A stretch of 7,785 bases of DNA from NCBI GenBank assembly GCA_005888425.1, contig VAZF01000028.1, forward strand, positions 1 to 7,785, in the 5' to 3' direction. The position numbers and the translations under genes were made by a program. The notes beneath the pieces were generated by a model. That model saw nothing but the letters and a program-made list of their open reading frames with translations. It did no database searches and was not told where the DNA came from. The number at the start of each line of letters is the position of its first letter. The first letter of the stretch is position 1. Shown here piece by piece: positions 1 to 4,989 of the stretch. The stretch comes from Alphaproteobacteria bacterium. Lineage in GTDB: Bacteria > Pseudomonadota > Alphaproteobacteria > ATCC43930 > CGMCC-115725.

Positions 1-480
1 ATGGGGGACTCTCCGAAAGCGATACTCACTCCACTCCAGCGGCTCGCGCCGCTGGCGCTGGCCGTTTTGCTGCAGGGATGCGCGGCGGCTGGCCTCGCCG
101 TTGTTGGCGCAGGCGCCGGTGTCGGCGAGCACGAGCTCAACGGGGTCGGCTACAAGACCTTCGCCACCCCAATCGATTCCGTGCATCACGCGGCCCGCGC
201 CACCTTGGCGCGGCTTGCCATGCCGATCACCGCGGATACGCGCACCGATGACGGCTGGAAGGTCAGTGCCAGCGCTGCCGGCCGCACGATCGAGATTGAG
301 CTCGAACGCCTGACGCCGCGCACGACCCGGATGCGGGTCGTCGCCGATAAGGGTGGCCTCTTCGGCAAGGACAGCGCGACCTCGACCGAGATCATCCTGC
401 AAACCGCCCAGACATTGCAGGACGACCCGGCGGGCGCGAAAGCGGCCCGCAAAAACCATTACCGGAGGAGCCAGTCATGA
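1..480 (+). CDS. Small lipoprotein, DUF3568-like
   Basis: A 159-residue predicted lipoprotein of unknown function. The N-terminus has a short basic segment, a hydrophobic stretch (about residues 15-24) and a lipobox LLQGC with Cys27 as the likely lipidation site, so the mature protein should be anchored in the outer or inner membrane facing the periplasm. An Ala/Gly-rich linker (28-42) follows, then a compact domain (about 45-145) with alternating hydrophobic residues (YKTFATPIDSVHHAARATLA, then IEIELERLTPRTTRMRVVAD). That pattern resembles the DUF3568 family of small lipoproteins; this is from memory, not a search. Its stop overlaps the next start (ATGA, 477-480), so the two are probably co-translated and may act together in the envelope. 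The ATG is the first base of the window, so its ribosome-binding site is not visible and an upstream start cannot be excluded. Confidence 0.8.
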   Translation: MGDSPKAILTPLQRLAPLALAVLLQGCAAAGLAVVGAGAGVGEHELNGVGYKTFATPIDSVHHAARATLARLAMPITADTRTDDGWKVSASAAGRTIEIELERLTPRTTRMRVVADKGGLFGKDSATSTEIILQTAQTLQDDPAGAKAARKNHYRRSQS

Positions 481-1193
481 AGCTGCAAAGCGCCTGCCTT
501 GTTTTGGGTGCGGCCTTGGCGTTCACCGCGCCGGCCTGGGCCCAATCGAAGGCGATCACGCCGACCAGCACCGGCGTCGAGACAAGCCCGATCGGCACCG
601 GCACTCATCAAACCTCGACGGGGACGGGCACACAGACCATGACAACCGGGACCGGTACGGAAACCGGCGCCGCGACCGGCACGCGGACGACCACCACATC
701 GACCGGCGCGTTCCAAAACCTGTCGCCGGGTGGCCAACGGATCGCGCAGTCGCTGTTCAGTTCGCAGCGCCCGCCGAGTGGCACACAGGCTCTGAGCCTG
801 AACCAGATCGCCGCTATGAAAGGCAGGGAAGGCTGGGGACGGGTTTTCAAGGAGATGAAGGCTGATGGGCTCGTGCAAGCGCGCAATCTGGGCCAGGTCG
901 TCAGCGGCCATGCACAGACGGCGGGCACCAGCACCTCGACTGGAACGGCTGGCGGCCGCGGCACAAGCGGCCGGGCATCCACCGTGGTCACCAACGGCGC
1001 CGGTCGGGGCATGAGCCTCGCGAGCGCGGGCGGCCGGGGCAGCGGGCGTAATGCTGGCGGCTACTCAACCCATGTCACGACCGGATCAGGCATGTATGCC
1101 GGCGGCATGCAAGGCGGTCCCGCCTTTCAAGGCGGGGGCGGTGGTGGTTTTCATGGCGGCGGTGGAGGCGGCGGGCACGGCCACGGCCACTAA
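477..1193 (+). CDS. Secreted Thr-Gly repeat / Gly-His-rich protein
   Basis: A 238-residue exported protein without an assigned function. A Sec signal peptide is clear: MKLQSACLVL start, hydrophobic core, cleavage after AWA (residue 22). Residues 29-77 are low complexity, dominated by Thr-Gly and Ser-Thr-Gly units (for example STGTGTQTMTTGTGTETG). A more ordinary segment follows (about 84-145), with the motif LSLNQIAAMKGREGWGRVFK leading to ADGLVQARNLGQVV; this looks like the conserved core. Residues 146-210 are Gly/Ser/Thr-rich. The tail (218-238) is almost only Gly and His, ending GGHGHGH, a likely metal-binding or flexible tail. The start is supported by GGAGGAG at 464-470, six bases upstream. 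It overlaps the lipoprotein gene by four bases, so the pair is probably an envelope operon. Function is unknown; a surface or matrix role is only a guess. Confidence 0.85.
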   Translation: MKLQSACLVLGAALAFTAPAWAQSKAITPTSTGVETSPIGTGTHQTSTGTGTQTMTTGTGTETGAATGTRTTTTSTGAFQNLSPGGQRIAQSLFSSQRPPSGTQALSLNQIAAMKGREGWGRVFKEMKADGLVQARNLGQVVSGHAQTAGTSTSTGTAGGRGTSGRASTVVTNGAGRGMSLASAGGRGSGRNAGGYSTHVTTGSGMYAGGMQGGPAFQGGGGGGFHGGGGGGGHGHGH

Positions 1194-1211
1194 CCGCAGC
1201 GATTGACCTGG

Positions 1212-1233
1212 CGCCCGCCCATCTGGGCGGGCG
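1212..1233. terminator. GC-rich hairpin between convergent genes
   Basis: A perfect 9-bp inverted repeat, CGCCCGCCC / GGGCGGGCG with an ATCT loop, lies in the 46-base gap between the stop of the Gly-His-rich protein gene and the stop of scoB. Its position suggests a shared transcript end for both strands. Neither side has a T-tract, so it is not a classical intrinsic terminator. It may instead stall polymerase or protect 3' ends. Confidence 0.4.
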
Positions 1234-1239
1234 GCGGGC

Positions 1240-1887
1240 TCACTCCAGACCGGGACGCACCCGAAACGAGGCCTCGGTCTTTTCCGTGATTTCGTCGAGC
1301 GACACATCGGGCGCGAGCTCGATCAGCTCCATGGTGCCTGCCTTCTTGTCGATCGCGAAGACGCCGAGATCGGTAATCACCGTGTCAACAACACCGGCGC
1401 CAGTCAGCGGCAGGGTGCAGCGGTGCAGCAGCTTCGGTTCGTTTTTCGCGGTATGCTCCATCAGCACGACGACGCGCTTGACCCCGGCAACGAGATCCAT
1501 CGCGCCGCCCATGCCCTTAACCATGCGGCCGGGGATCATCCAGTTCGCGAGATCGCCGTTCTCGGCGACCTGCATCGCGCCAAGGATCGACAGATCGATA
1601 TGGCCGCCGCGGATCATGCCGAAAGATTGCGCGCTGTCGAAATAGCTTGTTGTCGGCAATTCGGTGATCGTCTGCTTGCCGGCATTGATCAGATCGGGAT
1701 CTTCCTCGCCCTCGAAGGGGAACGGCCCCATGCCGAGCATCCCGTTCTCGCTCTGCAATTGGACCGTGATGCCGGGAGGGATGAAGTTTGAGACGAGCGT
1801 CGGGATGCCGATGCCGAGATTGACGTAATACCCGTCCTTCAACTCGGCCGCGGCACGGCGCGCCATATCGTCGCGTGACCAAGGCAT
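1240..1887 (-). CDS. scoB: 3-oxoacid CoA-transferase subunit B
   Basis: The 215-residue beta subunit of a family I CoA-transferase. With ScoA it moves CoA between succinyl-CoA and a 3-oxo acid such as acetoacetate in the cytosol, through a glutamyl-CoA thioester. The family's second signature, LQSENG, is at residues 44-49, and Glu47 is the expected catalytic glutamate. Also visible are the N-terminal VNLGIGIPTLV segment (22-32), a GMGGAMDLVAG glycine loop and the KRVVVLMEHTAKN strand typical of the subunit. Length matches the usual 210-220 residues. The start ATG (1885-1887) follows a strong GAGGAGG site (1894-1900 on the opposite strand), and scoA ends only 15 bases upstream, so the two are one operon. 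Close relatives act in beta-ketoadipate breakdown (PcaJ) or acetate/acetoacetate use (AtoA). No aromatic-degradation genes are adjacent, so I prefer ScoB, but the acyl substrate is not proven by sequence. Confidence 0.93.
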   Translation of the reverse strand: MPWSRDDMARRAAAELKDGYYVNLGIGIPTLVSNFIPPGITVQLQSENGMLGMGPFPFEGEEDPDLINAGKQTITELPTTSYFDSAQSFGMIRGGHIDLSILGAMQVAENGDLANWMIPGRMVKGMGGAMDLVAGVKRVVVLMEHTAKNEPKLLHRCTLPLTGAGVVDTVITDLGVFAIDKKAGTMELIELAPDVSLDEITEKTEASFRVRPGLE

Positions 1888-1902
1888 TGGTCGCCTCCTC
1901 TC

Positions 1903-2610
1903 TCAAGCGCTGCGCTTGCGAACGGTGCGCTGCTCGATGCGTTTCTCGTAGTTTGGATAATGCACGATGCGCTGCACGAAAATTCCTGGCGTGTGAATCT
2001 CGTCGGGCTCGATCTCGCCAGGCTCGACCAGCTGCTCGATCTCCGCGACGGTCACCTTGCCCGCGGTGGCCATGACCGGGTTAAAGTTGCGCGCGGTCTT
2101 TCGGTACACGAGATTGCCTTCGCGGTCGCCTTTCCAGGCATGGACGATCGCCAGATCGGCGATAAGGCCGCGCTCCATCACATAAGTTTCACCATCGAAC
2201 TCGCGCAGTTCCTTGCCCTCGGCAACCAATGTCCCCACTCCGGTCTTGGTAAAGAAGGCCGGAACCCCGGCGCCGCCGGCGCGGATGCGCTCGGCCAGGG
2301 TGCCTTGTGGGTTGAATTCGAGCTCGAGCTCGCCCTTGAGATAAAGATCGGCGAACAGCTTGTTCTCGCCGACATAGGACGAGATCATTTTGCGGATCTG
2401 ACGGCTTTCGAGCAGCAGACCGAGGCCGGCGCCGTCAATACCGGCATTGTTCGACACGATGGTCAAAGCATTGAAGCCGGATTCGCGGATCGCGCCGATC
2501 AGCTTTTCGGGGATGCCGCAGAGGCCGAACCCACCGGCCATGATCATCATCCCGTCATGCAGCAAGCCGTCGAGAGCCGCTGCGGCATCGGGGTAAATCT
2601 TGTTCGCCAT
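1903..2610 (-). CDS. scoA: 3-oxoacid CoA-transferase subunit A
   Basis: The 235-residue alpha subunit of the same CoA-transferase; it supplies much of the CoA-binding surface and pairs with ScoB. The first CoA-transferase signature is intact at residues 19-34 (DGMMIMAGGFGLCGIP). Further family features are NALTIVSNNAGIDGAGLGLL, SYVGENK, and the GTLAERIRAGGAGVPAFFT region, followed by a tail reading IFVQRIVHYPNYEKRIEQR. Length is normal for the family. The ATG at 2608-2610 has a GAGGAG site (2617-2622, opposite strand) about six bases upstream. It is the first gene of a two-gene unit with scoB and has its own probable promoter upstream. Like its partner it could be annotated PcaI or AtoD in another context. 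The role, ketone-body or 3-oxoacid activation feeding acetyl-CoA metabolism, follows from the family and not from neighbours. Confidence 0.93.
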   Translation of the reverse strand: MANKIYPDAAAALDGLLHDGMMIMAGGFGLCGIPEKLIGAIRESGFNALTIVSNNAGIDGAGLGLLLESRQIRKMISSYVGENKLFADLYLKGELELEFNPQGTLAERIRAGGAGVPAFFTKTGVGTLVAEGKELREFDGETYVMERGLIADLAIVHAWKGDREGNLVYRKTARNFNPVMATAGKVTVAEIEQLVEPGEIEPDEIHTPGIFVQRIVHYPNYEKRIEQRTVRKRSA

Positions 2611-2635
2611 CGAAAGCTCCTCGCGCGACTGGCTG

Positions 2636-2665
2636 GTGATAGTGCCCTCGGCGGCCGGCTGTCAA
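2636..2665 (-). promoter_or_regulatory. Probable sigma-70 promoter of scoAB
   Basis: On the minus strand a perfect -35 box TTGACA (2665-2660) is followed, 18 bases on, by TATCAC (2641-2636), matching four of six positions of TATAAT. Transcription would start near 2628, leaving a leader of about 18 bases that contains the GAGGAG ribosome site of scoA. This suggests scoAB is expressed independently of the upstream 576-residue protein gene. Confidence 0.5.
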
Positions 2666-2676
2666 TTTGGCCGCCG
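2649..2676 (-). terminator. Hairpin after the 576-residue protein gene
   Basis: An 8-bp inverted repeat, CGGCGGCC / GGCCGCCG with a 12-base loop, starts eight bases beyond the stop codon at 2684. There is no T-tract, so intrinsic termination is doubtful. The loop holds the TTGACA of the scoAB promoter, so the site may combine a weak transcript end with a fresh start. Confidence 0.3.
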
Positions 2677-2683
2677 GGACTAT

Positions 2684-4414
2684 TCAGCGGCGAGGCGGCT
2701 TGATGACGTCGGGCGTTCGTGGGGGTGCGGCTTCGGGTGCCAAAGGTTTCACACCGAGCTTATCGCGCGTCGCCTCGGTCACGACACCGTCCACATTTAG
2801 GCCGTTCTGTTTCTGAAATTGCGCTACCGCCGCGGCGGTGGCGCCGTCATACGTGCCGCTTTGCGGCGCGGCGATCTTGGCGCCGTTGAGCGAACGCTGG
2901 ACGGCGCGCACGTCGTCACCCTGCAGCGGCGGCTCGGCCGGGCGCAATTGCCGGGGCTTGCCGGGCTCGGACGTGGATCCTATGAGCCAGCCGCTGACAT
3001 CGTTGCCATTGATCGTGATCCATTTCGGCGGTGCCGAGGCAAGGTGGAATTTGACATCTGAGTCCGCGCCAGCGGTCCCGAGCACCTTGAGAAGGGGCAA
3101 GTACTGGGCGTAGGGGGAGTTGCCCAGCAGCGCGGGCAATGCGTCGAAGCCGCGCACGATGATGTCGGCTTCGGCCGAGTATCCCTTCGGCGAGAGCGGC
3201 GAACCCTTTGCGTCCCCGGTGGCTGCGATCCCGACATCCTTGGTTTTGAGCCCGGCTTCGTAAATGCGGAAGACAGGGTTCAACATCGCCGCCGCGCCGA
3301 TCATCCGCTGCATCGCCTGCTGCGAGTCGGGGCCATCCGCTTCCTTGCGCGCTTTTGCAATTGCTTCGAGGATCGTGCGCAACGGACCTGTCGCGACATT
3401 TTCGAGCCCTAAATCGATGACGATGGTCTGCGGCACTTTGGCCGGATCGAGGATTGAGCTCGCGAGTGTGAGCCCGTTTTGGCGGAATGTGATGCGCCAG
3501 GCGGCGGTATCGCCCGACAGGCCGGTCAAGGCGCCTCCCAGGCTGGCCTTGGCCAAGCCGACAAGCGGTTCGCCGTTAGCGGCGCGGACGGCGAGACCTT
3601 CGAGGATCGTCTCGCCTTTCACAAGACTGAACAGGGCGGGCAGTGTCGGCAGCAATTCGAGAAGCGCGTCGGCGCGCGCCGTCGTCGCTTGCTCGCCTTG
3701 CTCTCGCAATTCATCCATCCGCGCGCGGAGCCGATTGAGCGCGGCGACATCCGGTCCGGAGGAAAGGGCCGTGTAGGCGATCCGCTCGATCGCCCCGCCG
3801 ACCGGCACCTCGCTGAGGAAGAATTCGATCTGCTTCAGCTCGAAATCGATCGGGTTCGACCAGCCGCCATCCGCCGCACCGGCGAGCTTCGAGGACATCG
3901 AGAGGGGGCCGAAGCTGACCCAATCGCCGGTGGATGCGTGCTCCAGGCGAGCGCCGGCAAACGAGGCCAAGGTTTCGCTGAACCGGTTGGATCCTTCTTC
4001 GAGGGCGAGGCTCGCTTTTGCGTCCTTGAGGCTGAGGCTGGTTTTCGTCCCGTCTGCCAGGGTCAGCGTCGATTGTGCCGGGAACACGATGTCGAACTTG
4101 GCGGTGGATGGCATTCCGGGCGCCGGCATGCGGCGGATCTCGATGCGATCGAAGACGAGCTCCGCGGGTTTTGCCTCGTGCAGCGTCAGCCGCGCATTGG
4201 TGATCGTCGCGACGGCGGCATCGCCCTCTCGCCGCATCTCGAAACTGTCCGAGCCCTCCCAGCTGAGGACGCCATGCGTCGTCGTGCTCAGTTTGTTGAG
4301 AAAGCCCTCGATATCGGATTTGAACTGATCGTCGGTTGTCGCCGCGAAGCCTGGCCACAGAACCGCCAGACAGAGCGCCAGACCTGCGGCGGCCGCCCTT
4401 AACCGAAATCGCAT
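2684..4414 (-). CDS. Exported protein with C-terminal peptidoglycan-binding domain
   Basis: A 576-residue periplasmic protein. Residues 1-25 form a Sec signal peptide (basic MRFRLR start, hydrophobic core, likely cleavage after FAA). Residues 26-480 are a long region of alternating beta-strand-like segments with a predicted helical stretch at 224-260 (NRLRARMDELREQGEQ). I do not firmly recognise it; its style recalls the DUF945/DUF2125 or AsmA-like periplasmic families. Residues 497-554 form a PG_binding_1 domain: DDVRAVQRSLN, then GTYDGATAAAVAQFQKQNGL and DGVVTEATRDKLG. That domain normally anchors proteins to the cell wall. A proline-rich tail (558-576) follows. No catalytic motif is visible. 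The ATG at 4412-4414 has GAGGGAA six bases upstream. The gene stands alone, with scoAB 73 bases downstream behind its own promoter. A long upstream region contains a minus-strand RNA element that could be its leader. Role is inferred only as envelope-associated. Confidence 0.85.
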   Translation of the reverse strand: MRFRLRAAAAGLALCLAVLWPGFAATTDDQFKSDIEGFLNKLSTTTHGVLSWEGSDSFEMRREGDAAVATITNARLTLHEAKPAELVFDRIEIRRMPAPGMPSTAKFDIVFPAQSTLTLADGTKTSLSLKDAKASLALEEGSNRFSETLASFAGARLEHASTGDWVSFGPLSMSSKLAGAADGGWSNPIDFELKQIEFFLSEVPVGGAIERIAYTALSSGPDVAALNRLRARMDELREQGEQATTARADALLELLPTLPALFSLVKGETILEGLAVRAANGEPLVGLAKASLGGALTGLSGDTAAWRITFRQNGLTLASSILDPAKVPQTIVIDLGLENVATGPLRTILEAIAKARKEADGPDSQQAMQRMIGAAAMLNPVFRIYEAGLKTKDVGIAATGDAKGSPLSPKGYSAEADIIVRGFDALPALLGNSPYAQYLPLLKVLGTAGADSDVKFHLASAPPKWITINGNDVSGWLIGSTSEPGKPRQLRPAEPPLQGDDVRAVQRSLNGAKIAAPQSGTYDGATAAAVAQFQKQNGLNVDGVVTEATRDKLGVKPLAPEAAPPRTPDVIKPPRR

Positions 4415-4483
4415 TGATGCTTCCCTCGATGTGCTCCGATCCTAACGATAGCCGAAATCGTAAAACAAACCGGCACGGAACAA

Positions 4484-4660
4484 ATGAGCTGCGGGCCGGT
4501 TACCGCAGTATGGCCGCCGAACGACAACTGCCTCTTCCCGGATCGTCCGGTCCATGGGCGGGCGGCGATTGCTGGGGATCGAGCCGGCGAACGGGGGCGC
4601 ATCGATACCGAGGGCGACATCGTCGACGCGGCGAGCGAGCCCGAGTTGCGGAAGGGCTGA
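4484..4660 (+). CDS. Possible small ORF of 58 codons, unknown
   Basis: An ATG-to-TGA reading frame of 58 codons lies in the gap between the divergent 576-residue protein gene and the thi operon. The product would begin MSCGPVTAVWPPND and end with the acidic stretch RIDTEGDIVDAASEPELRKG. In favour: third codon positions are mostly G or C (about 46 of 58), like true genes here, and the acidic tail reads like protein. Against: upstream of the ATG there is only a weak CGGAA, no promoter is evident, and the minus strand of the same stretch is also open. If the minus-strand RNA element is a leader of the downstream gene, this ORF would be antisense to it. I recognise no domain. Treat as a hypothesis. 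Confidence 0.22.
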   Translation: MSCGPVTAVWPPNDNCLFPDRPVHGRAAIAGDRAGERGRIDTEGDIVDAASEPELRKG

Positions 4661-4666
4661 TCGGAT

Positions 4667-4694
4667 AAAAAAGAGGCCGCCAAAAGGCGGCCTC
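4667..4694 (-). terminator. Strong intrinsic terminator (minus strand)
   Basis: Read on the minus strand, a perfect 9-bp stem GAGGCCGCC / GGCGGCCTC with a TTTT loop (4694-4673) is followed directly by six T (4672-4667). This is a classical Rho-independent terminator. It has no T-tract in the plus direction, so it points to minus-strand transcription coming from about 4700-4890. No convincing protein gene on that strand ends here. Confidence 0.8.
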
Positions 4695-4756
4695 AGGCTG
4701 AGGGGAGGATGCCCATGCGGGCGAGCGCCCGCGAACGGGCGCATACCGGCACCCTA
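4667..4756 (-). ncRNA. Candidate structured small RNA or leader
   Basis: Immediately upstream of the minus-strand terminator the sequence folds into nested stems. The outer stem AGGGUGCC (4755-4748) pairs with GGCAUCCU (4713-4706) over 8 bp, including one G-U pair that would be an A-C mismatch in the plus-strand RNA. Inside it, AUGCG (4744-4740) pairs with CGCAU (4719-4715), enclosing CCCG-UUCG-CGGG (4739-4728). The linker to the terminator is C-rich (CCUCCCC), resembling anti-Shine-Dalgarno loops in some alphaproteobacterial small RNAs. Only the minus-strand RNA pairs fully and has a T-tract. The 5' end is uncertain; I found no convincing promoter. It could be an independent small RNA or an attenuator-type leader of the 576-residue protein gene, whose start is about 250 bases downstream. 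It matches no RNA family I know. Confidence 0.45.
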
Positions 4757-4853
4757 ACCAGCAGGTCTGTCGAAAAAGTTAAGAGGTCGGGCCCTCGCCG
4801 CCGGGTGGCGGCGGCGCTTCATCGGCCTGGGTAGCCCCTTCAGCAGAAAATCC

Positions 4854-4882
4854 TTGCATCGCCGCGAGGGTCGGCTTGAAAT
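4854..4882 (+). promoter_or_regulatory. Possible promoter of the thi operon
   Basis: TTGCAT (4854-4859) and TGAAAT (4877-4882), 17 bases apart, match four of six bases each of the -35 and -10 consensus. Transcription would begin near 4889, almost exactly at the first paired base of the TPP riboswitch (4891). This agreement in position is the main support; the boxes alone are weak. Confidence 0.4.
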
Positions 4883-4890
4883 TGCGCCGA

Positions 4891-4985
4891 GGCTGGGGTG
4901 CCGTCCGGCATGCCCCCGGGGTCGGGGGCCGACGGCTGAGAACAAACCCACTGAACCTGGCCGGGCTTGCCCGGTGAAGGGAGTC
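4891..4985 (+). promoter_or_regulatory. TPP riboswitch (THI box)
   Basis: All conserved parts of a thiamine pyrophosphate aptamer are present. P1 is GGCU (4891-4894) with AGUC (4982-4985). GGGGUGCC (4895-4902) is the conserved 5' strand. P2 is GCCGUC (4900-4905) with GACGGC (4931-4936). P3 is GCCCCC (4912-4917) with GGGGGC (4924-4929). CUGAGA (4936-4941) is the pyrimidine-sensing core. CCC (4947-4949) pairs with GGG (4979-4981) as P4, next to UGAACCUG (4952-4959), and P5 is CCGGG (4961-4965) with CCCGG (4970-4974). The conserved 3' end UGAAGGGA is also the Shine-Dalgarno of thiO. When TPP binds and P1/P4 close, this site would be hidden, so control is probably of translation. No terminator lies between it and thiO. 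Confidence 0.95.
4978..4983 (+). promoter_or_regulatory. thiO ribosome-binding site inside the riboswitch
   Basis: AGGGAG forms part of the P4 and P1 3' strands of the TPP aptamer and lies six bases before the ATT at 4990. This spacing decides the thiO start: no other strong purine-rich site is near, and the next standard in-frame start codon (GTG, 5104) lies beyond the FAD-binding motif. Confidence 0.7.
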
Positions 4986-4989
4986 CGTC

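Noticed and set aside
3479..4402. 307-codon plus-strand frame opposite the 576-residue protein gene
   Set aside because: Shadow of a gene that has a signal peptide, ribosome site and peptidoglycan-binding domain; no recognisable protein features on this strand.
4445..4461. Inverted repeat ACGAT-N7-ATCGT upstream of the 576-residue protein gene
   Set aside because: Only five base pairs per arm and no aligned promoter boxes; too short to call an operator.
4691..4755. Possible second, degenerate TPP aptamer (GGGTGCC on minus, GGCTGAGG on plus)
   Set aside because: Neither strand has the CUGAGA plus UGAACCUG plus UGAAGGGA set; the resemblance is limited to short GC-rich words.
4796..4813. 7-bp hairpin CGCCGCC-GGGT-GGCGGCG
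   Set aside because: No T-tract directly after it on either strand and simple GC repeats make it likely by chance.
4779..4859. 26-codon minus-strand frame (MQGFSAEGATQADEAPPPPG...) before the RNA element
   Set aside because: It reads somewhat like a protein C-terminus, but there is no ribosome site, third positions are mixed, and extending it upstream runs antisense through the riboswitch and thiO.
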